In this document: one piece after another, positions 53,088 to 62,552 of the stretch
Numbering within the stretch: the stretch's first letter is position 1
Layout: every line of letters starts with the position of its first letter
Assembly: GCA_964371145.1 (NCBI GenBank)
Contig: CAYJKO010000002.1
Span: forward strand, 45,456 to 109,455
Direction of reading: 5' to 3'
Length of the DNA: 64,000 bases
Origin: CAUTNA01 sp964371145
Lineage (GTDB): Bacteria > Pseudomonadota > Alphaproteobacteria > Rs-D84
Made by a program: the position numbers and the translations under genes
The notes under the pieces: model-generated
What the model was told of the DNA's origin: nothing
What the model saw: only the letters and a program-made list of their open reading frames with translations
Databases searched by the model: none

Positions 53088-55100
53088 CTACTCCAACAAT
53101 AATAAATCTTCTTCCATTCTGCGGATTAAATCACGCGCTGTTCCTGCTTCTTCAAACTCTAAATTTTCGGCATGCTTTTTCATCTTTGCGGTCAAGACTT
53201 TTATTTCTTTGCGCAATGATGATGCATCCATAACACCCATATTTTTAGAATACACGAATTTTTTATTTTTATCGGTTTTTTCTTCTCTGTCCCCGACTTC
53301 TGCGAACACGGATTTGGAAACCGTTTTTGGTGTTATACCATGTTCTTTATTATATTCTTCTTGTTTTTGACGACGGCGCGACGTTTCGTCCAATGCCGCA
53401 CGCATAGAATCTGTTATTTTATCAGCGTATAAAATTACGCGTCCATTTTCATTACGTGCCGCGCGTCCAATTGTTTGTATTAAAGAACGAGTCGAACGTA
53501 AAAAACCTTCTTTATCCGCATCCATAATTGCAACCAATTCACATTCTGGAACATCTAATCCTTCGCGTAATAAATTAATACCAACCAATACGTCGTATTC
53601 ACCCAAACGCAACGAACGCAATAATTCTATACGTTCCAAAGTTTCAATATCGGAATGCAAATATCGTGCGCGCACCCCGTTTTCTTGCAAATAATCTGTT
53701 AATTGTTCCGCCATTTTTTTGGTCAAAGTCGTAACCAAAACACGTCCCGGCAAAACAGATTTTACCTGGCTCAACAAATCGTCGACTTGATTTTTTGTTG
53801 GATGGATATCACATATCGGATCTAACAATCCTGTCGGACGAATTACTTGTTCTGCGACAATACCATTTGCTTGTTCTAATTCCCAAGCGGCGGGCGTTGC
53901 AGACACAAAAACTGTTTGCGGGCGGAACCCATCCCATTCATCAAAAGTCAACGGACGATTATCGATACAAGACGGCAATCTGAAACCGTATTTAGATAAA
54001 TTTTCTTTACGCGCCCTGTCTCCTCGGGACATAGCACCAATTTGCGGAACGGTTACATGGCTTTCGTCTATGAATAACAAAGCGTCGCGCGGCAAATATT
54101 CAAACAAAGTCGGCGGCGGTTGCCCCGGCAATCTGCCGGACAAATATCTGGAATAATTTTCAATACCACGACACGTTCCTGTTTGTTCCATCATTTCTAT
54201 ATCAAAATTTGTGCGTTCGCGTAATCTTTGTTCTTCGACATATTTCATATTTTCATGAAAATATTTTAAACGCGTCGACAAATCTTCTTTTATCTGTCCG
54301 ATTGCTTGAATAATAGACGGCATAGGCGTCGCGTAATGAGTATTAGGATACACAGACACCCCGTCCAAAGTTCGCGTTCTTTGCCCCGTTAAAGTATCAA
54401 ATTCAAATATTTGTTCTATTTCATCTCCGAAAAAAGAAATCTTCCAACCGCGATCTTGGGAATGAGATGGGAATATATCTAAAAAATCACCGCGAACTCT
54501 AAATTCTCCACGATCAAAACCGACATCATTTCGTTTATATTGTATGTCGACTAAATTTTTTATGACTTCTTTTATGGAAATTTTGTCCCCTGTATTTAAA
54601 ACCAATTTCATACCGCCATATTGTTCAGGCGACCCCATACCATAAATCGAAGACACCGACGATATCACAATAACATCTTTTTCTTCCAACATAGCCCGCG
54701 TTGCAGAATGTCGCATACGATCCAATTGTTCATTTATGGATGCATCTTTATCTATATACGTATCGGTGGTCGGAACATAAGCCTCTGGCTGATAATAATC
54801 GTAATAAGACACAAAATATTCAACGTGATTATTTGGAAAAAAAGATTTCATTTCTGTATATAATTGCGCCGCCAAAATTTTATTCGGCGCCATAATCAAA
54901 GCCGGTCTTCCCAAATCTGCAATAACGTTCGCCATGGTAAAAGTTTTACCCGACCCCGTCACACCCAATAATACTTGGGATTTGTTTCCGTTTTCTATAC
55001 CCGATTTTAATTCAGCAATTGCCCCGGGTTGATCACCCATGGGTTTATAATTTGATACAAGATTAAATATTTTTTTATTCACACAATTAATATAATTCAT
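53088..55100 (-). CDS. uvrB: Excinuclease ABC subunit UvrB
   Basis: UvrB verifies bulky DNA damage handed over by UvrA and recruits UvrC. The 670 aa contain Walker A GVTGSGKTF, the beta-hairpin YYDYYQPEAYVPTTDTYIDK, the DEAD-like FIDESHVT, helicase motifs through TIGRAARN, and the C-terminal UvrC-binding UVR motif MKKHAENLEFEEAGTARDLI. The start could alternatively be an in-frame GTG at 55082, since TATAAT overlaps the annotated ATG. Confidence 0.97.
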   Translation of the reverse strand: MNYINCVNKKIFNLVSNYKPMGDQPGAIAELKSGIENGNKSQVLLGVTGSGKTFTMANVIADLGRPALIMAPNKILAAQLYTEMKSFFPNNHVEYFVSYYDYYQPEAYVPTTDTYIDKDASINEQLDRMRHSATRAMLEEKDVIVISSVSSIYGMGSPEQYGGMKLVLNTGDKISIKEVIKNLVDIQYKRNDVGFDRGEFRVRGDFLDIFPSHSQDRGWKISFFGDEIEQIFEFDTLTGQRTRTLDGVSVYPNTHYATPMPSIIQAIGQIKEDLSTRLKYFHENMKYVEEQRLRERTNFDIEMMEQTGTCRGIENYSRYLSGRLPGQPPPTLFEYLPRDALLFIDESHVTVPQIGAMSRGDRARKENLSKYGFRLPSCIDNRPLTFDEWDGFRPQTVFVSATPAAWELEQANGIVAEQVIRPTGLLDPICDIHPTKNQVDDLLSQVKSVLPGRVLVTTLTKKMAEQLTDYLQENGVRARYLHSDIETLERIELLRSLRLGEYDVLVGINLLREGLDVPECELVAIMDADKEGFLRSTRSLIQTIGRAARNENGRVILYADKITDSMRAALDETSRRRQKQEEYNKEHGITPKTVSKSVFAEVGDREEKTDKNKKFVYSKNMGVMDASSLRKEIKVLTAKMKKHAENLEFEEAGTARDLIRRMEEDLLLLE

Positions 55101-55135
55101 TATAATAAAATTACAAGGATGAAAAAGAGAGAATT

Positions 55136-57601
55136 ATGAAACATAAAATATTATGGTCGTTTGTCGGTTTATTCACAGTCGCAGGACTGGCAACAGTTAT
55201 CATTCCCCCATTTGTTAATATAAACGAATTAAAACAGGACATAGAAAAAGCTATACAAAAACAAACGGGTGATGCTACGAAAATTTTGGGCGACATAAAT
55301 TTTTCTTTAATCGGTGGCGCACAAATTGTTGCTAACAACGTACAATTAGAAAACGGTTCTATTGAACGAATTAAATTTAATATTCCTTTTTCTAAATTAT
55401 TCGATCTATCCGCTATTTCTTTAACAGACGACGTTACCATTTACGGGGCGAATTTAAAAATCACAAATTTAATACCTCCTGAAACAAACAACGTTTTAAA
55501 CATAAAAAATTCAACATTTGATTTTCGTGGGCAAAAATTTGAATTAACAGATACAGAATTAAATGACAATATTTTATCCGGCACAATTAAAACAAATAAC
55601 GAAGATTATTATATGGTCTTTGACGGGTCAAAATTTAATATCAAAAACGATGATTATAATATGATATTAAATGGAATTTTAAATCCGGACGGATCAGCCA
55701 CCGGTTCTCTATTTTTAAACACAAATAAAATAAATGATTTCTTCAAATTTGAAAATCCTAGAATCAGAAATGATATTTCTGTCAGCGCTAAATTTTATTG
55801 GGATGGCGCGCACGGCATTCAATATACAGACATTATTGGATCAGACATAACCGGTGATGTAAAAACATACAACAATAATCGCCGTGATATAAACTTAATC
55901 GCTGAAAACAAAGTCGTTGATTTATCATTCTTAATGACAAAGCCTGAATTAATATTCACATCCAACATAAACATAGAATTATTCGGTCAAATAAAATTTG
56001 GTAAAGATATTTTTGAATATGTAAAAATAAACACTGTTGGCGAAAACGATAAAATTATCATAAAAGAAATAATTGCGGACGATATTAAAATATCAGGTGG
56101 GATTATTACAAAAAACGAATTTGAAAATTTATCTGCAAGCTTTTTATTAAACAATGAACAAACGTTTTGCCTGTTGTCTGGTAATAAAACAAATTGGACA
56201 TGCAATGATTTTAAACAAGGCGACATATCAGGCACAATTATAAAAGCAGATAATTCATTTAACATAAAAATTAAATCGAACGGTAAAATGATAGAAAACA
56301 CCGGCTTTTATAAACAATTTTTGCAAATTGCAAATAACGGGGAAATATATTTTGATTTTTCTGACGCCAGCGGAACTGTGGATATAATAGACGGTCGCCC
56401 GTACCCTATATATAATTTTATTAAACATAAAAATTTAAATTGGCTGGATTTAGATTTATATTTTTTATCGGACAAAATGAAGACTGAAATCGGAGATTTG
56501 AAATCTGATAAAGATACAATTTATTTCACTGCGAAAGCCAGTTCTTGGAAATTTAAATTTTCACCGAAAAACAACGAATTTAAAATATCGGGATTATCTA
56601 TTAAACAATTGTTACCAACAGATATAAATTTATCAGCGTTTAACGACAAATCATTTATAATTTCAGGCAAAGTTTATGGCGCAAATATTTATGATTTAAA
56701 CATTCAAATCGGCGACCATATTTTCAAAGGGAATGCGGTAAAAAACAACATACAATTATCTGGTGACGTTTTGAACATTGATAATCTTTTATCGAAAAAT
56801 TACATTGAAAATTATGATGAATTTCAATTTTTAAACCAAGCCAGTTTTTTAATACCTTTTGATTTTGGTTTAAACATCAGTTTGTCTGCAAATAAATTAA
56901 TTTATAACGGGGAAACGTTTTCTAATTTTTTATATTCATTAAATGACAATGAACAATCTTTTTCAATTGATGATGAATATGCGGGCGATTTATTGACAAC
57001 AATAACAGACAACAAAACCGATTATGATATATTAATAGAATTAAATAATTTCGTAACGCGTAACAAATTATTGAACGACCAATCCCCTATTAACATTGAA
57101 AACACAACCATCACAGGCCAAGCAAAGTTGAATACATCGGGCAAAATTGCAGCGGATATTTGGTATAATTTAAAAGGTAACATGGACATTGTTTTTAACG
57201 GCGGCAATTTAATCGGATTGGGTATCGATAAATTTTATCAAGAATACGAATATATCAATCGTATGAACGCGGAATACGCCATTGCAACAGCATTGGAAAC
57301 AGGCACAACAAAATTAAAATATTTACGTTTAATCGGAGAATACAATAACGGTGATTTTATATCTACAAAACCATTTGAATTATCTATGAACAACAGTCAA
57401 GCGAATGGTATTTTAAAAATAATTGATGGTGTTATAGATTTAGATTTATCAATTATATTACGTGGGATATCTATGACAGAATCACCGATAAATTTAAACA
57501 TAGAAAATAACAAAAATCGCAAATATTCTTTATCTGAAATAATGGTGATTTTTGACCCGTATTATTTCAAAGATTTTGTTGCAAAGCATAATAAATTTTA
57601 G
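55136..57601 (+). CDS. AsmA-like periplasmic protein
   Basis: The 821-aa protein has an N-terminal membrane helix (LWSFVGLFTVAGLATVIIPPF) followed by the AsmA-type opening VNINELKQDIEKAIQKQTGD and long stretches of beta strands, then the family's C-terminal AsmA_2-like block (GQAKLNTSGKIAADIWYNLKGN, NGGNLIGLGIDKFYQEYEYI). AsmA/TamB-type proteins form bridge-like lipid channels between membranes. It has a GAGAGAA Shine-Dalgarno and is divergent from uvrB. Confidence 0.88.
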   Translation: MKHKILWSFVGLFTVAGLATVIIPPFVNINELKQDIEKAIQKQTGDATKILGDINFSLIGGAQIVANNVQLENGSIERIKFNIPFSKLFDLSAISLTDDVTIYGANLKITNLIPPETNNVLNIKNSTFDFRGQKFELTDTELNDNILSGTIKTNNEDYYMVFDGSKFNIKNDDYNMILNGILNPDGSATGSLFLNTNKINDFFKFENPRIRNDISVSAKFYWDGAHGIQYTDIIGSDITGDVKTYNNNRRDINLIAENKVVDLSFLMTKPELIFTSNINIELFGQIKFGKDIFEYVKINTVGENDKIIIKEIIADDIKISGGIITKNEFENLSASFLLNNEQTFCLLSGNKTNWTCNDFKQGDISGTIIKADNSFNIKIKSNGKMIENTGFYKQFLQIANNGEIYFDFSDASGTVDIIDGRPYPIYNFIKHKNLNWLDLDLYFLSDKMKTEIGDLKSDKDTIYFTAKASSWKFKFSPKNNEFKISGLSIKQLLPTDINLSAFNDKSFIISGKVYGANIYDLNIQIGDHIFKGNAVKNNIQLSGDVLNIDNLLSKNYIENYDEFQFLNQASFLIPFDFGLNISLSANKLIYNGETFSNFLYSLNDNEQSFSIDDEYAGDLLTTITDNKTDYDILIELNNFVTRNKLLNDQSPINIENTTITGQAKLNTSGKIAADIWYNLKGNMDIVFNGGNLIGLGIDKFYQEYEYINRMNAEYAIATALETGTTKLKYLRLIGEYNNGDFISTKPFELSMNNSQANGILKIIDGVIDLDLSIILRGISMTESPINLNIENNKNRKYSLSEIMVIFDPYYFKDFVAKHNKF

Positions 57602-57851
57602 AACGACGAATCCCAACTGCAATTAAATTATCTGGCCCAATTAAATCGAATTTTGGGCCATACAATAAACGTTTAAAACCATCACCAACAGATTGATTAT
57701 CATTGCACAAATATCTGGCAATTAATACATCGTCTATTTTAATAAGACTGGAAAAATCATATTTACGACCACGCAGTCGCAATACATAAATTTGATATGC
57801 GCTTAAATTCATATTTTTTGACACGATATCTATTCTTTGGTCATAATCCAT
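57567..57851 (-). CDS. Hypothetical protein, 94 aa
   Basis: The start is set at ATG 57851 (MDYDQRIDIVSKNMNLSAYQ); the longer frame adds an unlikely hydrophobic leader. The protein is soluble with IYVLRLRGRKYDFSSLIKID and GDGFKRLLYGPKFDLIGP. It overlaps the 3' end of the convergent AsmA gene by 35 bp. No family recognised. AGAGC precedes the start. Confidence 0.5.
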   Translation of the reverse strand: MDYDQRIDIVSKNMNLSAYQIYVLRLRGRKYDFSSLIKIDDVLIARYLCNDNQSVGDGFKRLLYGPKFDLIGPDNLIAVGIRRSKIYYALQQNL

Positions 57852-57928
57852 AATAATTGCTCTTTTTTTATAATTTATTACATTATAAAAATACATAACT
57901 TGCAATTCCATAAGCTTGTTTTCTCAAA

Positions 57929-57958
57929 GAAAAAACCGGCAAAAAGCCGGCGTTTTTC
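57929..57958 (-). terminator. Terminator of aspS (CCGGC type)
   Basis: CCGGC-aaaaa-GCCGG hairpin with A/T-runs just after the aspS stop on the minus strand. Confidence 0.8.
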
Positions 57959-57972
57959 CTATTTTTGAAACA

Positions 57973-59730
57973 TTACATTTTTTTACGAACCGTAATATGA
58001 ACGTCACGTAATTGTTGTTCTGTAACATTGCTTGGTGCGCCCAACATCAAATCCATACCCTTTTGATTTGTTGGGAACAATACGACTTCACGCAGGTTGT
58101 TTGCATTACATAAAATTTGAATAATTCTATCCATTCCAAATGCGCATCCGCCGTGCGGTGGAACACCATATTGGAAAGCAGTATACATACCACCAAATTT
58201 TTCGCGAACGACGTCTTCTGAATATCCGGCAATTGCAAATGCTTTTACCATGGTTTCGGGATTATAGTTGCGCAATCCACCAGAACATATTTCAACACCA
58301 TTCATAACCATATCAAATTGGTTTGCTTTGATATCCAACGGGTTGTCGTTATCCAGCGAGCCTTTTGGCAAAGAAAATGGATTATGGCCAAATTTCACAC
58401 CACCTCTTTCTTCATCCATTTCATAGAATGGGAAATCTTCGACCCAGCATAAAGCAATTTCATTTTCATCAATTAAACCCAAATCTGCGCCCAATTTTTC
58501 GCGTAATTTTCCAGCGGCTTTTGCGGCCGGCTCTGGCAGATCACACACAAAGAACAAAGATGAATTATCCCCTGCAATTTCTTTTAATGCGTTTAATTTT
58601 TCAGCAGATATTTTTTTAGATACAGGACCTTTTGCCTCTTCGCCAAACACTACATAAGCCAATCCGCCCAACCCCAATTCTTTGGTTGCAAATTCACCCA
58701 ATTTATCGAAAAACGATCTGGCTTTATCTGCGCTGTTTGGTGCTGGGATTGCACGAACAACAGAACCATTTTTAACAGCGTCCGCGAATATGGTAAATTC
58801 AGAATCACGGAAAATTTCAGACACATCTGTAATTTCAATCGGGTTACGTAAATCCGGCTTATCAGTTCCGTATTTCATCATAGCGTCATCAAATGCGATA
58901 TGTGGAATTTCAGAACGTAATTTAAAGCTTGGTGCAAATTCATTAATCAAAGCAGGCATCAATTCGTCACCAACAGTTTGAATATCTTTTAAATCAACAA
59001 AAGACATTTCCAAATCCAATTGATAAAATTCCAACAATCTGTCTGATCGTAAATCTTCGTCGCGGAAACATGGTGCAATTTGAAAATATCTGTCGAACCC
59101 TGCTACTTGGATCAATTGTTTAAATTGTTGTGGCGCTTGTGGCAAACAATAAAACATACCGTGGTGAATACGGCTTGGCACCAAAAAGTCACGCGCCCCC
59201 TCTGGTGAGCTGGCAGTCAATACGGGCGTTTGAAATTCTGAAAAACCCATATCCCACATTTTATCACGAGCAAATTTCATAAATTTATTTCTGAACAAAA
59301 TATTGTCATGCAAAGACGCACGACGCAAATCGATATATCTGTATTTTAAACGTAATTCTTCGGACACAGATCCGTCGTCTCCGAAAACTTGGAACGGTAA
59401 TTGATCTGCATTTGTTAATACTTCGAATCCTTGTACGGCAACTTCTATCTCGCCTGTTGATATTTTATCATTGATGGCCGCCGCATCACGAGCTACAACC
59501 GAGCCGGATATTTTAATAACGGATTCTGGATGAATTTTTTCTATATCAATATCCCCACCGTCGAAAACGATTTGAGTCATTCCATAATTATCACGCAAAT
59601 CTATAAACAATAAAGATCCGTGATCACGTTTACGATGAACCCAACCAGATAAAGTGACAGATTCACCAATATTTTTTGAATTTAATTCACCGCAAGTATG
59701 ACTGCGATATTTTGATTTTAAAGACAGCAT
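57973..59730 (-). CDS. aspS: Aspartate--tRNA ligase
   Basis: It charges tRNA-Asp. The 585 aa contain the OB-fold anticodon-binding domain (SVTLSGWVHRKRDHGSLLFI), class II motif 1 region FMKFARDKMWDMGFSEFQTP, motif 2 FRDEDLRSDRLLEFYQLDLE, the GAD insertion domain typical of bacterial AspRS, and motif 3 CAFGMDRIIQILC. I use ATG 59730 (AAAGG 8 nt upstream); the longer form needs a GTG three codons up. A T-box element lies in its leader. Whether the enzyme is discriminating or also makes Asp-tRNA-Asn is not settled by sequence alone. Confidence 0.97.
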   Translation of the reverse strand: MLSLKSKYRSHTCGELNSKNIGESVTLSGWVHRKRDHGSLLFIDLRDNYGMTQIVFDGGDIDIEKIHPESVIKISGSVVARDAAAINDKISTGEIEVAVQGFEVLTNADQLPFQVFGDDGSVSEELRLKYRYIDLRRASLHDNILFRNKFMKFARDKMWDMGFSEFQTPVLTASSPEGARDFLVPSRIHHGMFYCLPQAPQQFKQLIQVAGFDRYFQIAPCFRDEDLRSDRLLEFYQLDLEMSFVDLKDIQTVGDELMPALINEFAPSFKLRSEIPHIAFDDAMMKYGTDKPDLRNPIEITDVSEIFRDSEFTIFADAVKNGSVVRAIPAPNSADKARSFFDKLGEFATKELGLGGLAYVVFGEEAKGPVSKKISAEKLNALKEIAGDNSSLFFVCDLPEPAAKAAGKLREKLGADLGLIDENEIALCWVEDFPFYEMDEERGGVKFGHNPFSLPKGSLDNDNPLDIKANQFDMVMNGVEICSGGLRNYNPETMVKAFAIAGYSEDVVREKFGGMYTAFQYGVPPHGGCAFGMDRIIQILCNANNLREVVLFPTNQKGMDLMLGAPSNVTEQQLRDVHITVRKKM

Positions 59731-59793
59731 TATATACACCTTTTTTTGTATAATGTTTTTATCTTAATCGGCGTAAAAAAATTTGAAAAATTT

Positions 59794-59855
59794 GACACCG
59801 ACCGTTTTAATGCATCAGGGGCGAATTATAAAATATAAACCGCGGTGCCACCCTG
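59794..59855 (-). promoter_or_regulatory. T-box antiterminator/terminator module in the aspS leader
   Basis: The minus strand carries AGGGTGGCACCGCG (59841-59854), an exact T-box. It folds as the canonical antiterminator: CAGGG (59851-59855) with CCCTG (59816-59820), bulge TGGCACC, and GCG (59841-59843) with CGC (59821-59823). The variable base is C, complementary to G73 of tRNA-Asp. A rival stem GGCACCG / CGGTGTC (59843-59849 with 59794-59800) precedes a T-rich stretch and would act as terminator. Only 66 nt separate the T-box stem from the tRNA-Thr 3' end, so a full Stem I is absent. Confidence 0.85.
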
Positions 59856-59921
59856 TTTTGTCTCTTTATATAAAACCGATTTTTTGCTCGGCGGTCGTTA
59901 ATCGCGTCATAGAAAAAAATC

Positions 59922-59995
59922 TGGTGCCCCAAGCAAGAATCGGACTTGCGACTCGTCCTTACCAAGGACGTGTTTTACCACTAGACTATTGGGGC
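59922..59995 (-). tRNA. tRNA-Thr (anticodon GGT), CCA encoded
   Basis: A 74-nt cloverleaf: acceptor GCCCCAA / TTGGGGC, anticodon stem-loop CGTCC-TTGGTAA-GGACG (GGT), TPsiC TTGCG/CGCAA-type arm with TCCGATT, discriminator A, encoded CCA. It is directly upstream of the aspS leader on the same strand, with no terminator between, so the two may share a transcript. Confidence 0.95.
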
Positions 59996-60039
59996 GATTA
60001 TTTTTGTATTATATACGGATTTTTATAAAAATCAAATAA

Positions 60040-60072
60040 ATAAAATCCCCGAAAAGAATCGGGGTATTTTTT
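60040..60072 (-). terminator. Terminator of the BOF gene pair
   Basis: CCCCGA-aaagaa-TCGGGG hairpin with A/T-rich flanks immediately after the 60076 stop on the minus strand. Confidence 0.8.
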
Positions 60073-60075
60073 ATT

Positions 60076-60411
60076 TTATTGAACTGAAATTACATCTACT
60101 TCTATTTCCGGATTTCCCCACCAAGAATCATCAACTGTTCCATATATAATAACGATGTCATCTGGTGTTATGTTTTGTGGCGGCCAAACATCATCTTCTA
60201 TTTCAACAACTATATCCCCTGTGCTGTCGGAAAAATTATATTCTTCGTCATCTATGACATCTTCTATCACTCCACGAACAGCAACATATTCTCCGTCGTT
60301 CATATTCCAAACCTCCGACACAGTAATCGGTGTTTCTGACATCATCACATATCCCGCATTCGCAGAACCTATCATTGTTATTAATCCCAAAATAAACATA
60401 AATTTTTTCAT
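60076..60411 (-). CDS. Periplasmic BOF (YgiW/YdeI-type) OB-fold protein
   Basis: The 111-aa protein has a signal peptide (MKKFMFILGLITMIGSANA). The mature part fits the bacterial OB-fold family PF04076: VSEVWNMNDGEYVAVRGVIE, EYNFSDSTGDIVVEIEDDVW, and DIVIIYGTVDDSWWGNPEIE. E. coli relatives are linked to peroxide, metal and antimicrobial-peptide stress. It is a paralogue of the gene 20 bp upstream. Ligand unknown. Confidence 0.85.
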   Translation of the reverse strand: MKKFMFILGLITMIGSANAGYVMMSETPITVSEVWNMNDGEYVAVRGVIEDVIDDEEYNFSDSTGDIVVEIEDDVWPPQNITPDDIVIIYGTVDDSWWGNPEIEVDVISVQ

Positions 60412-60431
60412 AACGCATTTCTCCTTTTAAA

Positions 60432-60794
60432 TTACATTGCTTGAATCGAATACACATCTACAACGGACCCGTCCATAGTGCCGTATATCATAACCATATC
60501 ATCCGGCATAGATTGCATCGGCCAAACGGTTTCGTCAATTTCAACAATTATATTACCGGTACTGTCGGTAAAAACGTATCTGTCTTCTGCAACCATATCT
60601 TTAACTGTTCCGTACAAAATTACATTATTGCCAGAACCTATTGTCATTACTTCATCAACCATCATAACGGTATTGCCGGCAGATGATTTATTTTTCATAT
60701 CGTGATTATGATGCATACTGTTTGTATGTCCCCCCGCATTTGCAGCCATAATTGATAAACCGAATACGCTGGTCAAAGTTAATATTTTTTTCAT
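60432..60794 (-). CDS. Periplasmic BOF-like protein with His/Met-rich N-terminus
   Basis: This paralogue of the following gene has 120 aa: a signal peptide (MKKILTLTSVFGLSIMAANA), then a His/Met-rich stretch GGHTNSMHHNHDMKNKSS absent from its partner, then the OB-fold (TVKDMVAEDRYVFTDSTGNI, VWPMQSMPDDMVMIYGTMDG). The His/Met stretch looks able to bind copper or another metal. AAAGGAT precedes the ATG. The two genes are in tandem and share a terminator. Confidence 0.8.
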   Translation of the reverse strand: MKKILTLTSVFGLSIMAANAGGHTNSMHHNHDMKNKSSAGNTVMMVDEVMTIGSGNNVILYGTVKDMVAEDRYVFTDSTGNIIVEIDETVWPMQSMPDDMVMIYGTMDGSVVDVYSIQAM

Positions 60795-60939
60795 TTTTTA
60801 TCCTTTTGATTGATTAACATATATTAATTTTATTCGAACAGACGTTAAATTTCATCAAGATACAAAACCTAGGAATTTATATTGGATGTTAATTTTATTC
60901 AATGTTATAATGAACACAATATAAACCCAAGGCAGAAAA

Positions 60940-62055
60940 ATGACAAAAACAACATTGATTGATTTTACAGGATTTCATAAAATAACATTGGCTAAAAAAA
61001 CAGACAAAACAAACAAATTATCCAAAGTCATAATCAGACCGATTTTAATTAAAAACCAAACCTTTGCACAAATCGAAGAATTCAAAGATAATCAGGCTTT
61101 TCATAAAAATATCTCGACGGACGAATTAAATTCTTTTGTAACCAATTATTTGGAAAATTATTTTATGGAAATATATGTTTTATTTGAAAGTCACGAAATG
61201 TATGGCCGAAGAAATAAAAATAATGAATTTTCATTTCGCAAAACAAAAGCCAAACAAACCAGAACATTAAATATGTCACATGATAAAGATAAAAATTACA
61301 TTTTAAAAAATAATTTAATTATCCCTCCTTTAATTGAATTGGGAATTATGGACAAATCCGGTATTGTATTCAAAAGCAAAATGGATAAATTTATTCAGAT
61401 AAATAATTTTTTAAATATTCTTGACCAAGCATCAAACGATATGATAAAAACGGGCAACAAAATTCATATATTGGATTTATGTTGTGGTAAATCATATTTA
61501 ACTTTTATCCTTTATTACTTTTTCGAAAAAATTAAAAAAATCGATTTTCAATTAACGGGCGTCGATATGAAATCAGATGTTATAAAAAAATGTAATGATA
61601 TAAAAAATAATCTGGGGTATAACAATCTGGAATTTATTGAAAGCGACATAACAAAATACAAACACAAATCTCAAATTGATATTGTAATCAGTTTGCACGC
61701 ATGCGATATTGCAACAGATATCGTTTTACAAAGCGCCGTAAAAAACAACGCAAAATTAATTTTGTCTGTCCCATGTTGTCACAAAGAATTACAAAATCAA
61801 ATCCATCATCCGGATTTGGAATTTGCATTAAAATACGGATTACTTAAATCCAGATTTGCAGCAATTATAACAGACGCACTTCGTGCAAATTATTTGGAAA
61901 ACAATGGGTACAAAACAGACATATTGGAATTCGTAGATTTTGAAAACACACCAAAAAACGTTATGATTCGCGCCGCGTTTAATGATAAAAAACAAAATAA
62001 CGATTTGGAAAAAATTGTCAAAGACCTTGAAATAAATCCCAGCATTTTAAAATAA
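60940..62055 (+). CDS. SAM-dependent methyltransferase (Methyltransf_32-like)
   Basis: The 371-aa protein has a Rossmann methyltransferase core: ILDLCCGKSYLTFILYYFF (SAM motif I, about 178-196), LTGVDMKSDVIKKC (motif II), IVISLHACDIATDIVL and LILSVPCCHKELQ. The N-terminal 170 residues are family-specific. The PCCH motif recalls the PF13679 group, some of whose members modify RNA. Substrate unknown. AAGGCAG precedes the ATG and TATAAT lies about 30 bp upstream. Confidence 0.82.
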   Translation: MTKTTLIDFTGFHKITLAKKTDKTNKLSKVIIRPILIKNQTFAQIEEFKDNQAFHKNISTDELNSFVTNYLENYFMEIYVLFESHEMYGRRNKNNEFSFRKTKAKQTRTLNMSHDKDKNYILKNNLIIPPLIELGIMDKSGIVFKSKMDKFIQINNFLNILDQASNDMIKTGNKIHILDLCCGKSYLTFILYYFFEKIKKIDFQLTGVDMKSDVIKKCNDIKNNLGYNNLEFIESDITKYKHKSQIDIVISLHACDIATDIVLQSAVKNNAKLILSVPCCHKELQNQIHHPDLEFALKYGLLKSRFAAIITDALRANYLENNGYKTDILEFVDFENTPKNVMIRAAFNDKKQNNDLEKIVKDLEINPSILK

Positions 62056-62062
62056 AACAGCT

Positions 62063-62092
62063 AAAAAAAACCGGCTTTTTGCCGGTTTTTTT
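62063..62092. terminator. Bidirectional terminator (ACCGGC type)
   Basis: ACCGGC-ttttt-GCCGGT hairpin with A- and T-runs between the convergent methyltransferase and ogt genes. Confidence 0.85.
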
Positions 62093-62552
62093 ATATATTA
62101 TTAACACTTTCCAAATCTAATATTTTCTCTTTCATAGACATCCCACCTGCATATCCAACCAATTTTCCGGTTGACCCTATTACTCTGTGGCACGGCACAA
62201 TTATTGTAATTGGATTTTTATTATTCGCCATACCTATTGCTCGGCTGGCTTTTGGATTTCCGACTTTTATTGCAATATCTTTGTAACTGGCTGTCTCTCC
62301 ATATGGAATTGCTGTCAAAGCGTCCCATACTTTTTTTTGAAAATCTGTCCCCGATAATACATACGGAACATCGAAACTTTTTCTTTTTCCGGCAAAATAT
62401 TCATCCAGCTGTGATTTTAATTTCAATGTTAATTCACAATCTTTATGAGTTTTATATTCGTCGCCGATTTTTTTCAAGAAATATATTTTATTCAAATCAT
62501 GAACAATAGTAAAAACACCAAACTCAGATTTATAAAAAGCAGTTTGTTTCAT
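62091..62552 (-). CDS. ogt: Methylated-DNA--protein-cysteine methyltransferase
   Basis: A suicide repair protein that removes O6-alkyl groups from guanine. The 153 aa end in the catalytic IVPCHRVIGSTGKLVGYAGG (acceptor Cys121), preceded by the helix-turn-helix IPYGETASYKDIAIKVGNPK and RAIGMANNKNP. It overlaps the alkA stop by 1 nt, so the two repair genes are coupled. Confidence 0.96.
   Translation of the reverse strand: MKQTAFYKSEFGVFTIVHDLNKIYFLKKIGDEYKTHKDCELTLKLKSQLDEYFAGKRKSFDVPYVLSGTDFQKKVWDALTAIPYGETASYKDIAIKVGNPKASRAIGMANNKNPITIIVPCHRVIGSTGKLVGYAGGMSMKEKILDLESVNNI

Noticed and set aside
59922..59995. tRNA-Thr as the ligand of the T-box
   Set aside because: Its discriminator base is A, which would not pair with the C in TGGC; G73 of tRNA-Asp does, and the downstream gene is aspS.
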